Below, piece by piece: positions 8,815-18,297 of a stretch of DNA of 30,416 bases. The notes beneath the pieces were generated by a model. It did not search any database. It was not told the DNA's origin and saw nothing but the letters and a program-made list of their open reading frames with translations. Location of the stretch: NCBI GenBank assembly GCA_963575745.1, contig CAUYUJ010006543.1, positions 22,501 through 52,916 on the forward strand, given 5' to 3'. A program made the position numbers and the translations under genes. Source of the DNA: Prorocentrum cordatum (lineage: Eukaryota > Sar > Dinophyceae > Prorocentrales > Prorocentraceae). Every line of letters begins with the position of its first letter. Position 1 is the first letter of the stretch.

Positions 8815-9330
8815 GGGGCCTCCTCGGGGCTGTTTTGTGGCCTCTTTAGGCCTCGTTTGGGCCTCCTGGGTGCCTCTTGGGGGCCTCCTGGGGCCTCTTG
8901 GGGGCTCCTTGGGGCCTCCTGGGGCACTCTTCAAGTGGGAGGGTCGAATTTTGGAGTCGTGGTCCCCCTCTTGGGCGCATCTTGGAGCCGTCTTGGGGCT
9001 CTGTTGGGCTGTCTTGGGCGACTCTGGGGCCGTCTTGGGGCCCTCTTGGGCCGTCTTGGGGCGCTCTTGGGGGCCTATTGAGCCGTCTTGGAACGTCGGA
9101 CAGCCGAAAAGGCTGGAAGGCCAAAATCGTTCGAAAACCTTCGTAAAATTGACGATTTCGGCCTCTTGAAGCGCTCTGGAGAGGCGTCTTGAATCGTCGT
9201 GGAGTGCCTTGGGGGGCCTCTCAGGCCGTCTTGGGCCTATCTTGGGCGTCCTGGAGCGGTCTTTCGGGGACTCGGGGCCCGCTTGGGCCGTCTTGGGAGC
9301 CTCTGGAAGCCCTCCTGAACTATTTTGGAC
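8815..9330 (+). repeat. degenerate minisatellite, ggggcctcctg / gccgtcttggg type
   Basis: Short units of about 11-16 bases built from ggggcctcctt/g (8870-8930) and gccgtcttgggg (8960-9300). In translation they give repeated LGASWG or TRG-like strings, which are not treated as genes. The same words occur in the opposite orientation at 9655-10220. Confidence 0.75.
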
Positions 9331-9482
9331 CTCCCCGGCCGCCCCGTCCTCCCATGGGAGGTCGGAGGCAGCGGCCTCCGAGGCCCAGGACGCGGAAACC
9401 TTTTAAAAACACAAGGAAAATGAGCCCCGGTCCCGCCATGGGGGGTCGGGGCACCTGTCCTTGGGCCCTTGGCCTCACCCCC

Positions 9483-9484
<2 letters not shown>

Positions 9485-9517
<33 letters not shown>
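9485..9517. repeat. (TA)n microsatellite
   Basis: About 16 TA units. It lies midway between minisatellites of opposite orientation (8815-9330 and 9655-10220). Confidence 0.95.
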
Positions 9518-9518
<1 letters not shown>

Positions 9519-9654
9519 CACAAGTGGCACGTGTGTGCCCAGGCTCGTACAAAAAACTGAAGGGGCGTTTGAAGCAGGAGTGAAATGCAACATGGAAGTC
9601 GCACTCGAGCGCAAGTGGGCTTGCCACACCTTGCGATGTGTGTACCAGGGCCCC

Positions 9655-10220
<566 letters not shown>

Positions 10221-10284
10221 GTCCGGGGCTCGATTTTGGAAAGATTTTTCAAGCGAAACCGCCATTCCCTGAAAATCGGGGTCA

Positions 10285-10360
10285 CAATTATTGAAATTAC
10301 AATGTGTTCTTGAAGGTTTTATGTTAAACTGTTGAAATTCCCATGTGTTTTTGGACCCTG
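10285..10360 (+). repeat. ~43-bp degenerate tandem duplication
   Basis: attgaaattacaatgtgttcttg near 10289 is echoed by gttgaaattcccatgtgttt near 10332. Confidence 0.6.
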
Positions 10361-10497
10361 ACGTCACGATCTGCGTGAGGGGTGCCACCGATTTTCAGAA
10401 TGTCGAGGATGTCCCGAGCGAAACGCCCAGAAAAATCGCGGACGCGTGCGCACTAATCGCCTCTGAGCTCTACTCCCTCGGAGAGGCGCGTATGATA

Positions 10498-10522
10498 ATA
10501 TACATATATATATATATATATA
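10498..10522. repeat. (TA)n microsatellite
   Basis: About 11 TA units with one C interruption, flanked by GC-rich sequence. Confidence 0.9.
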
Positions 10523-10624
10523 CACGCACATGTGCTTTCCTGCGGGATTGGGGCGGCGATTGCCTCTCGGGACCGTTTTGGGTTTCTCTTGGAACCTTCT
10601 TTTCCAGTCCAGTCCAGTTTCAAA

Positions 10625-10770
10625 CATGCTTCCCCGATCGAGGAAAAACGCCTGGCGGGGAGCTGACCAGGTCTTCGAAACTGGTGAGAGTTTAACCGAT
10701 GACTCTCAGAAGGTCTCGCATGCTTCCCCGATTGCGGAAAAACGCCTGGCGGGGAGCTGACCAGGTCTTC
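10625..10770 (+). repeat. 51-bp direct repeat, 94-bp offset
   Basis: atgcttccccgat(c/t)g(a/c)ggaaaaacgcc... through gaccaggtcttc occurs at about 10625-10676 and 10719-10770, with only a few mismatches. A (GGA)n tract follows at 10784-10806. Confidence 0.9.
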
Positions 10771-10914
10771 ATGATCATGCGGAAGGAGGAGGAGGAGGAG
10801 GAGGAGGGCAGGCAGGAAGGAGGCTCGCGCAAGGAGGTGAGGGGGGGGAACAAAACGCAAGCGCGCAGGTTATCGCGCGAACGGGCAGGACTTTGAAACG
10901 ATCGGGGCAGGGAG

Positions 10915-11286
10915 CTAGCACGCCACACACTTCTCGTCAGAGCAGCAGTACCCCCTTGTGCATCTGTCGATCATAACAGATATGCAAGGATATCCTGGAA
11001 TAATCAAACCGCCATCAACGCAGCAACTGGACCAACCCGGTACACCCTGCTGAGTGCAGCAGTAGGTGTTTGGCTCAGTGCAATCATCGCAAGTAATTTT
11101 GTCTTTGCCCCACGTCCGTGACTGGAGCAGCCCCACGCCGTCGGCCTCGCTCGTGGCGTTGCAGTTGTGCGAGTCGTCCTCCATCAGGCGGCGCTCCTCC
11201 AAAGTCTTGGCTAGGTCGTCGGTGGCGACGCAGCCGTGGCCGACGAGCAGGATGGCGAACGTTCCTGCAAGCACCACGACGTTCAT
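10915..11286 (-). CDS. small secreted cysteine-rich protein
   Basis: Predicted 123 residues, starting at ATG 11286 in the favourable context GCCGCAATGA. Residues 1-19 form a hydrophobic signal peptide (MNVVVLAGTFAILLVGHG), with likely cleavage after CVA. A charged pro-like stretch follows (LAKTLEERRLMEDD). The C-terminal half, from about residue 65, carries many cysteines in pairs (CDDC, YCCTQ, SSCCVDGG, GYCCSDEKCVAC), suggesting a disulphide-rich secreted fold. I do not recognise the family. A tandem relict spliced leader ends about 84 bases upstream, and no intron is apparent, so the gene looks like a retroposed cDNA. The frame remains open upstream through the leader, but the Met at 11379 lies inside leader sequence and is the poorer start. 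It could be a secreted structural or defence peptide; nothing in the sequence shows toxicity. Confidence 0.75.
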   Translation of the reverse strand: MNVVVLAGTFAILLVGHGCVATDDLAKTLEERRLMEDDSHNCNATSEADGVGLLQSRTWGKDKITCDDCTEPNTYCCTQQGVPGWSSCCVDGGLIIPGYPCISVMIDRCTRGYCCSDEKCVAC

Positions 11287-11369
11287 TGCGGCAACGGCGG
11301 AGTAACAAGGGTTTGGCGGCAATAGGCACGAACCAAGTGTTCCAAATGCCTGAAGATTTGCCACAATGT

Positions 11370-11407
11370 CTTGAGACAAAATGGCTTGAGCCCCAAATGG
11401 CTACGGA
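11370..11407 (-). other. tandem relict dinoflagellate spliced leader (DinoSL)
   Basis: On the minus strand the sequence reads T, CCGTAGCCATTT, GGGGCTCAAG, then CCATTTTG, TCTCAAG. The first part is a nearly complete DinoSL (canonical core CCGTAGCCATTTT plus GGCTCAAG). The second part is a DinoSL lacking its first six bases, CCGTAG. This is the expected product if a leader was once added, the mRNA was reverse transcribed and reinserted, and a later leader was trans-spliced at the AG of CCGTAG. The pattern is known from dinoflagellate genomes as recycled processed cDNAs. Confidence 0.9.
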
Positions 11408-11638
11408 TTGTGTTCAACGCGGCATTGAACACACGCCCCCTTCCGCATGGTCTGTTGGCACATCGTGAACCCCTGTGATTTTTTCACAACGTCGACCCCC
11501 AGAAATCTGGACCCCTTCCCTGGGGCCGGTTCTTCGTCCCGAGTCGTTTTTGGACGCTCCCGAGGCCCGGCGAGGGCCCCCGGCGGCCGAAAACAGCGAA
11601 AAACCTGCCGTCGTGATTTTTTCACGACGCCAGGAGGT

Positions 11639-11760
11639 CTGGGGAGGGCCCCCCCCCGAGAGTCCAGACTCCCTGAGGTCTGGGGAGGGGCCCCCCCGAG
11701 AGTCCGAACTCCCTGAGGTCCCCTGGGCTCCCCAGGGGCGCTCCCAGAGGGCCCCCCCCC
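11639..11760 (+). repeat. ~68-bp repeat family, member 2
   Basis: ctccctgaggtctgggga is followed by ccccccgagagtcc, which repeats with about 48-bp spacing (11645 and 11690). The unit then continues into the 49-bp block identical to 8701-8749 and ends with gcgctcccagagggcc. Confidence 0.8.
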
Positions 11761-11911
11761 TCCTCCTCCTCCTCCTCCTCCTCCTCCCAGGGAGGAGGAG
11801 GAGGATGAGGAGGAGGAGGAGGAGGAGGAGGAGGAGGAGGAGGAGGAGGGAGGAGGAGGAGGAGAGGAGGAGGAGGAGGAGGAGGAGGAGGAGGAGGGGG
11901 AGAGAGGGGGC
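11758..11911. repeat. (CTC)n/(GAG)n inverted microsatellite
   Basis: (CTC)~9 on the plus strand runs directly into (GAG)~35 after a 4-base centre (ccag). The two halves are complementary and can form a hairpin with at least a 27-bp stem. Confidence 0.9.
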
Positions 11912-11959
11912 AAGGAAGGCCCGGGTTAAATCCTGCTTGTGTCCGTAGGCATCGTGGGT

Positions 11960-13820
11960 CGAGGAAGGCGATATTCGCGTTCCTGCCAGCTGGAGCTACA
12001 GCCGAGACGATCGCCGAGATGGCCCGCGCGAAGTTCGAGCTGAGCAACGATGACCTGCAGGCCATGGTGCTCGAGCGCGCCGCGGAGGTCGAGGCGATGA
12101 AAACGGAGCAGGACGACCCAGAAAAGACGATCCAAGACAGCATGGGTCTGATGGGGTCCTTGCTTAGCGTTACCCGCAGGGCGGGCCACGTGCCGCTGAC
12201 CAAGGCCATCCTGGCCAAGACCGTGTTCAGGAAGAGTGCTGCTCCTCTTCCTCCTCCTCCTCCTCCTCCTCCTCCTCCCCCTCCTCTTCCTCCTGGCCTG
12301 GCACGGGAAAACGATGCCATCCGCGGTGAGCTACATGTGTTCCAAGGAGCGCAACATGGCGACTGGCGAGAGCTGCTCCCCCCACGTCAGGATCCTCCTG
12401 AAGAAAACGTGAAGCACTTGCCCGTCGCCATCCCCATCCCCGTCGCCACATGCACGCGCCGCTGCCGCGGCAGCGCCCTCGTCGGCAGAGCCCGACTCGG
12501 ACAGCTACAGCCTGCGCGGCCAGCGATCGCCGCCGGGCAAGCGCGGGGCGGCCGCAGCGGGGCCAGACACACCAGGGAAGAACAAGTCCGCCTGCGTGGA
12601 TTTGCGGTCCCTTGTGGATCTGAGGTGGCCACCAGCGCACGTGCCGCAGTGGAGATTGCGCGGCGAGTTGCGGCCGTAGGAGCACCGACGCATCCGATTT
12701 CGCGTGCATAGTGCTGGCATGTTTCATTTCAAACACATCTGGGCGGTACATGCATACATTTGTATACATATGATGCTCATGTCTGCGGACGTGAGTGTGC
12801 GTGTATGTGTACACACATGTACACCCGTACGCGTACGCTTACATGCGAAAGTGAATCGACACGCGCTCACGAGGCAAGCGAACATGTAACAACCATTGAT
12901 CGAACATGCCGAGGACAAGAGCTTCCAGGGGCACGTGAACTATGAAACCTTCAAGTTCGTCGTCGAAGACCGCTCCGGGAGGCACGCTTTCCCCCTGACG
13001 CGCGGCGAAAACGGCTTCTGCCAGGCGGACGTCGGAGACGGCCGCTATGCGGAGACAGAGATGCCGAATATCCTGCTCGATGACAAGGCGGATCTCCTGG
13101 CGAAGCGGGCTGCCAAAGAGAAACAGAGGGCCGCCGCCAAGGCGAGGCCCGAGGAGGAGGACGAGGGCGACGAGGAGGATATGGGGAGTGGCTGCGAGAT
13201 CGCGGAAGGGGACGCGCCCGCTGAGCCGAGGAGCAAGGGGAAAGCAAAGGCGAAGGGCAAGGCCAAAGTGACGGCCGCGGGCAAGGTAATGCCGAGTTCG
13301 ACTGTATTCAAAAAACCCGCCAGCCATGGCACGCACTACGTGGAGATGTATTACAAGGCTTCGAGCAGCATTGCGGTGCGCCAGAGGTTCGAGCCCAAGC
13401 GGCAGGTGGCATCCAGCGGGGGCGTGCGCTACAAGGACTGCAGCAAGGAGGCCATGCGGGCCGTCGGCCGCGAAGCAGTGACTTTGTTGGACAAAGAGGA
13501 GCTTCCCGAGGAGGACGCCGCGGCCGGGATGGCGCGGAAGCCGACGGAGAAGTTCGGCAAGCGGGCATGTATTGGTGGCCGCAGATTGCCGACGCATGCT
13601 CTGATATTCGTAGCAATGATGTTGGCGCGCATAGGGTTGGGTAGCTTTTCCCGCTCTGTTGGCATGTTCCATGCTGCCGCGCTGCCACCCGCGTAGGTTG
13701 CCGAAGTGGTGGTAGTTGGTCTGCCCATGCCCGCGCTGCCAATGGGGCCGCGGCACTTCGCGAGCACTTTTCCTAGAGACGCGGGCGCATTCTTGTCGCC
13801 TGACGGAAGCTGAAACAAAA
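11960..13820 (+). pseudogene. probable multi-exon (or decayed) dinoflagellate gene with basic Lys/Ala region and an aromatic-rich domain
   Basis: Three coding-like blocks on the plus strand. Block 1 (about 11960-12240) reads KAIFAFLPAGATAETIAEM then ELSNDDLQAMVLERAAEVEAM and ends at a (CTC)n tract. Block 2 (about 12300-12679, second frame) includes MPSAVSYMCSKERNMATGES and, after a single TGA at 12410, EPDSDSYSLRGQRSPPGKRG. Block 3 (about 12890-13560, same frame) reads HVNYETFKFVVEDRSGRHAF, an acidic run, a GKAKAKGKAK basic run, then YVEMYYKASSSIAVRQRF and KDCSKEAMRAVGREAVTLL. The last motif (YYKASSSIAVRQ) resembles a domain I recall as frequent in dinoflagellate predictions. Between blocks 2 and 3, 12680-12890 is AT-richer and intron-like. 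A candidate GC-AG intron lies at 13557-13696. Exon borders are not resolved; pseudogene status rests on the TGA alone. Confidence 0.5.
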
Positions 13821-13834
13821 AAAACATACTGAAA

Positions 13835-13866
13835 ACATGGCCTCCTGTGCAGGAGGCCGCCATGTG
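13835..13866. repeat. short hairpin
   Basis: ggcctcctg, tg loop, caggaggcc is a perfect 9-bp stem (13839-13858), with acat/atgt at the outer ends. It follows an A-rich segment just 3' of the probable gene end. Confidence 0.7.
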
Positions 13867-14230
13867 GAAGCGATTGCTGTTTTCGCTTGTTAGGGAAATC
13901 CCTCCTTGGGGGTCGGGGCCAGGGTTTCGCATCCAGTTAGAGCGTCCAAGATGGACCAATAAAACTGCAGGAAGGGCCACATAGCCCATGATGGCCTCCA
14001 AAATGGTATTTAATACTCCAAGATGGCTCAAGATGGCCTCCAGCAAGACCGCCTAAGACGGCCCCAAGTGGCACTGAAGCCTCCCAAGGGTGACCCCCAG
14101 ATTTTCTTCTGCAAGGGTACATCATAGGCGTCCCAAGAAATGCGTTTAATTCGCATATCTGCGCTGCTTTGGCCATCATGTAATCCAGCCGAATTCTTCT
14201 GAACTCGGCTGAGTTCCGGCCCATTATTTA
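13867..14230 (+). repeat. caagatggc-type degenerate minisatellite; no gene seen
   Basis: Words such as tccaagatgg, ctccaaaatgg, gctcaagatggcc and ctaagacggccccaag recur between 13945 and 14100. They are the reverse complement of gccgtcttggg words at 8960-9300 and relate to 20721-20780. The rest of this stretch shows nothing identifiable. Confidence 0.55.
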
Positions 14231-14305
14231 CATGCCGGAATGCCGATTCCAGGGGCAGAAAAACACCGCCAACTCGGCCCCTCGGGAGCGCGAAGTGGGG
14301 CAGCT

Positions 14306-14402
14306 GAAAGAGAGAGAGAGAGAGAGAGAAACAAAAAAAAAGGAGACGGGGAGAGAGGGAGAGGGAGGAGAGAGACAGAGAAAGAGAGAGAGAGAGAGAG
14401 CT
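14306..14402. repeat. (GA)n-rich purine tract
   Basis: Two (GA)n runs (about 14309-14329 and 14379-14400) in an almost pure purine plus strand. Confidence 0.9.
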
Positions 14403-14642
14403 GGAGGGAGGGAGGCAGAGATACAGAGGGAGCCCTGACTGTATTTCGCCCGCGCAGCCACGGCGGCATCGAGCGATTCAGCAGGGGGCGACCTTCCGAA
14501 CGCCTTTCTCCGCCCCCGCAGCTTCAGGGGAGGCGATGCCGCTACTCGCCCTGCTCTCGGCGATCTGGGCGTGCCGCATTCGGAGGAGGGGAGGGGCCCA
14601 GGGGCTGGTGCGCAGCATCTTCACTGACATGATGGATTTCAC

Positions 14643-14725
14643 AACGATAGCAGTTGTATTGATTTGTGTTAATGATGGAGTGCTGGGGAAGAAAGGGATA
14701 GCAGTTGCAACGATTTGTGAAGACA
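14643..14725 (+). repeat. 51-bp degenerate direct repeat
   Basis: gatagcagttgtattgatttgtg at 14646 and gatagcagttgcaacgatttgtga at 14697. Confidence 0.65.
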
Positions 14726-14739
14726 CGGTGCATTCCCCA

Positions 14740-15299
14740 AGAGGCGGGGGGGGCAGGCCACGCACGTGGCCGCGGCAAGAGGCGGCGCGCCGCCACCTCC
14801 AGGAGGCGGCGGCTTCGAGGGGAAGGGCGCGCGCGCAGATGTTTCCGAGGGGGATGAGGATGACGAAGAAGAGTTCGACTCTGTGCAGTGGTCCTTCGCC
14901 TTTTATGCGGGCGCGTGGGAACGTTCGGCGGTTGGGAAGCAGTGGGCAGCACAACCTACGAGGATCTTTGTCCGGAGTGGCCCAGAGCGAGGCAACATCT
15001 GCGGCCACAAATCCTACATGGGAGGGGGCGTTGGCTGCGTCTCGCCAGATTGCCAGGCAGAGGCAAAGCGCGCCTACGACGCATCGTCGAAGGGGCGTCA
15101 CGGAAACACCCTTGCGCGCGCGCATCCCGCGGCGCATTCTTCCACCACCCAGACAACCCTCGGCATGGAGCTGGACGTGATGGCCCCGAACGACGCCGAG
15201 GTCCAGTTGCCCCCGCCGAGTTTTCGCCCCCCGGGGGCCTGCGCACGTGCATTCCTAAAGGGGCCCTGGGACACAAATGAATACACAAAAATAAAATAA
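14740..15299 (+). CDS. possible terminal exon, acidic and cysteine-containing, unknown function
   Basis: The frame is open from after a TGA at 14718 to TAA at 15297-15299. It includes an acidic run (SEGDEDDEEEFDS), then VQWSFAFYAGAWERSAVGKQ, RGNICGHKSYMGGG and GCVSPDCQAEAKRAYDASSK, a balanced composition unlike nearby shadow frames. There is no ATG start in a good context, so it would be an internal or terminal exon. The last residues (KGPWDTNEYTKIK) are encoded by a copy of the dispersed repeat also found at 4702-4745, so the natural 3' end may have been replaced. An overlapping minus-strand frame is also open, so the call is uncertain. I do not recognise a family. Confidence 0.35.
15256..15296 (+). 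repeat. dispersed repeat copy 2 (aaggggccctgggaca family)
   Basis: Same orientation and order as 4702-4745, followed here by A-rich and then T-rich sequence containing ccatatttt(c) three times (15315-15370). Confidence 0.7.
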
Positions 15300-15489
15300 A
15301 TCCAAATAGTTTCCCATATTTTCTTGGTTTTTGTCTCCCCCCCCACTTTCCATATTTTCCTATATTTTCTGGGGGATCGACGATTAATTGTGTCAGTGTG
15401 TTTTTTTCCCCCTGAATTCCCGCGGTCCTTTTGGGGTCGGATTCGCAAGAAAATTGATCCCGCGGAGAAGCCGTGGGGCGCCATGGAGG

Positions 15490-15885
15490 CCGGCGACGAC
15501 GCCAACGGGGACGACAACAGCAACGACGACGGGGACGAACGCGACAGTGAGAATGAGGACGAGAACGAGGACGACGACGACTAGGACGGGGGCGTTTGCG
15601 ACGGCGACGACGACGAGGATGACGACGACGACGAGGAGGACGACGACGACGATTGCGAAGAGGACGACGACGACGGCGAAGACGACGACAATTGTGACGA
15701 CGACGACGACGGCGACGAGGACGTCGACGAGGACGATGACGACGACGATGATGACGACGACGGCATCCACGACGACGACGACGAATGCGACGAGGACGAC
15801 GAAGACGGCGACGACGACGACGATCAGAACGACGACGACGACGACGTCGGCGATGACGTCTACGATGACGACGACGACGACGGGG
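15490..15885. repeat. (GAC)n-dominated microsatellite
   Basis: About 400 bases of GAC/GAT/GAG triplets with regular interruptions. It gives polyaspartate, polythreonine or polyarginine frames. A plus-strand ATG at 15483 leads into a short polyacidic frame, but this looks fortuitous. Confidence 0.9.
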
Positions 15886-16107
15886 GGGAGGGGAGAGGGG
15901 GGGAAGGCGGGGAGGGGAAGAGATAGAAGAGGAGAGAGGGGAGGGGGGACAGGAAGAGGGACGATGAGCCCAGACATCCAACGTCTTGAATCAAAACACG
16001 AAACAACTCGCCGCATGGGCCCCACCGCCAGCCCAAACGGCGAGCACACATCGGACGTAGCCCTGCGCGCATTTGGATGTCCGGCCAGGTTTGGCCGGGT
16101 CGGCGTG

Positions 16108-16268
16108 CTCGTCGTTACCTTTGGTGTCGTCGTGGTGGCGGCGGTCCTCGTCTCCGCCGGCGCCGTCGCCGCCGCCGCTGTCGTCGTCGTCCTCGCAGCA
16201 GACGCGTTCGCCGAGCCGTCGCCGTCGTCGTCGCGGTTGTCGTCGTTGTCTTCGTCGTCGTTGGTCGT
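16108..16268. repeat. (GTC)n-dominated microsatellite
   Basis: Triplets gtc/gcc/gtt on the plus strand, the reverse complement of the (GAC)n tract at 15490-15885, with a ~220-bp spacer. Confidence 0.85.
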
Positions 16269-16295
16269 CGGCAACGTCCTCGAAATGCTGGCATT

Positions 16296-17690
16296 CCCCC
16301 CCATCGGCCGAAAATAAAAACGTCGCCTATTGATTGCGCCGGTCGTTGGGCCCTCGGCCACCGAAAACAAAACCGTCTCCGATTGGTTGCGCGATAGGTT
16401 GCGCCCCCGGCGGCCGATAATGAACCCGTTTCGTGTCGGTCGTGTCATAGGTTGCGCCCTCGGCGGCCGAGGATAAACAAAATTCCAATCGGTTGCGCCG
16501 CAGGTTGCGCCCTCGGCGGCAATACTGAGCCCGTCTCTTATTGGCTTCGCCATGGGTTGCGCCCTCGGCGGCCGAGAATGAACCCGTTTCCTTGTGGTTG
16601 CGCCATGGGTTGCGCCCTCGGCGGCCGAGAGCAAGCGGCACGCGTGCCGTGGGTTTTGCGCGTGGGGGAAGGAGAGGAGAGGGACAGGAATAACAAAGGA
16701 AAACGCAGGGGGGCCCTTGGGGCGCGGCAGGGGGGCGGGCGGGGTGGGGAGCCGACGCAAAATAAGGCGGCCGGGGAGGGGAGGGGGGGGGGGCGCTCGG
16801 CTGCTGAGGGCGAAAACAGGGGGCCATTTGGGAGAGAGCTGGGGGCAGAGGAGGGGGGACCCGGGGCGACGCGAAATAAAATGGTCGGGGCGGAAGGGGC
16901 ACTCGGCCGCCGGGAACAGAGGGGCGCTGAAGGGAAGGGGGCCGCTGGGGGAAGAAGGGCTGGGGGCAAAGGGGTGGGCGACGCGAAATACAGTAGTCGG
17001 GGCTCCAGTCACCATGTGCAAGAGGACAAAGCCGTCTCCTATCGATTGCGCCATAGGTTGCGCCCTCGGCGGCCGAGAATAAAATTATTTTCTACTGGTT
17101 GCGCAATGGGCTGCGCTTTCGGCGGCCGAAAGCAAAGCCGTCGCCTATCGATTGCGCCATAGGTTGCACCCCCGGCGGCCGAGAATAAAACCGTCTGCTG
17201 TTGGTCGCGCTATAAGTTGTGCATTCGGCGGCCGAAAATTAAACCGCCTGCTGTTGATTGCGCCATAGGTTGTGCCCTCGGCGGCCGAAAAGGAACCCGT
17301 CTCCTATCGGTTTCGCCATGGTTGCGCCCTCGGCGGTGGAGAATGAGCCCGTCGCTTGGTGGTTGCGTCATAGGTTGCGCCCTCGGCGGTCAAAAATAGA
17401 TCCGTCTCCGACTGGTTGCGCTATAGATTGCGTCCTCGGCGGCCGAGAGTAAAGCCGTCTCCGATCGGTTGCGCCATAGGTTGCGCCCTCGGCGGCGGCC
17501 GAGAACGAACCCTTCCCACATCGGTTGCGCCATGGGTTGCGCTCTCGGCGGCGGCTGAAATAAAAAACAGTCTGCCATTGGTTGCGCCATAGTTTGCGCC
17601 CTCGGCAGCAAAGAGTAAAACCGCCTCTTTTTGGTTTCGCCGCGGTTGCGCCCTCGGCGGCCGAAGAGTAAAACCGTCGCGCAACGGGCG
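16296..17690 (+). repeat. 53-bp satellite, about 18 copies
   Basis: The unit is ccgtctcctat(c/t)ggttg, cgccataggttgcgccct and cggcggccgagaataaa. Conserved ttgcgccctcggcgg cores recur near 16347, 16397, 16451, 16504, 16556, 16609, then 17055, 17109, 17163, 17216, 17269, 17321, 17374, 17427, 17480, 17536, 17592 and 17644. Spacing is 50-56 bases. Long open frames on the minus strand and some on the plus strand simply translate the repeat (SAAEGAT, RRGRN, PPRAQPMAQPI). The array is broken at about 16640-17015 by unrelated G-rich DNA. Confidence 0.95.
16640..17015 (+). repeat. G-rich insertion in the 53-bp satellite with its own ~114-bp repeat
   Basis: gacgc(g)aaata, then a short variable run, then tcggggc recurs at 16752, 16869 and 16980 (offsets 117 and 111). 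It separates copies 6 and 7 of the 53-bp satellite. The segment contains runs of more than eight G and could form quadruplexes. Confidence 0.7.
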
Positions 17691-17959
17691 CGACCAGTCA
17701 ATTGGCCAGTCAGTCAGTCAGTCGCTCCATCTGATATTTTGTCAGTCGGAGCCTACCTCGCGAGACAACTTCGGGATGCGCCCGGCATCGTGGTGGGAGG
17801 TTGTCGCCGCTTTCGCCTGTCGGGGGCTCTGAGAGGATCGCCGGACGAAGGCCCGCGATGAAACGCTGTCCCATGGATATGCCGGGGCCCCCAGTGGCCG
17901 CGCATTGATCTCATCATGACGTCGGATGTCCGGGAGGGGGTGGAGAAGGACGATGAGCA
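17691..17959. other. no supported gene
   Basis: Apart from a short (cagt)n run at about 17705-17722, I see no feature. Confidence 0.5.
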
Positions 17960-18112
17960 CAGGCGGGGGGGGGGGGGGGGGGCGAGGGGGAGGAGGGGGA
18001 GGAGGAGGAGGAGGAGGGAGGAGGAGGAGGAGGAGGGAGGGAGGAGAGAGGAGGAGGAGGAGGAGGAGGAGGAGGAGGAGGAGGAGGAGGAGGAGGAGGA
18101 GGAAAGGAGGAG
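17960..18112. repeat. (GGA)n microsatellite
   Basis: A G-run followed by GGA/GAG triplets, purine-only on the plus strand. Confidence 0.95.
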
Positions 18113-18297
18113 TTTAAACCCGCGTGCTCTCGCCCGTGAGTGGGCGCCCCTGGTCTCGGCACCCCGCGCAGGCAACGCGCCTGAGGCGGGGTGGGCCAGC
18201 GGCCTCATCACACGGCTATTTGCTGCCGCCTCACTGCTGACTCCTTGAGTCTCCCTTCGAGCGGCGGCAGACTGACAAAAATGCTGCCGCCTCGCGC

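Noticed and set aside
14478-15137. 219-residue minus-strand frame opposite the possible exon at 14740-15299
   Set aside because: It is rich in Arg/Ala/Pro/Leu and lacks domain features; the plus strand has the more protein-like acidic and Cys-containing reading. Neither is certain.
15393-17054. 553-residue minus-strand open frame with long hydrophobic valine runs
   Set aside because: It is the translation of (GAC)n/(GTC)n tracts and the 53-bp satellite; the hydrophobic stretch is polyvaline from GTC, not a membrane protein.
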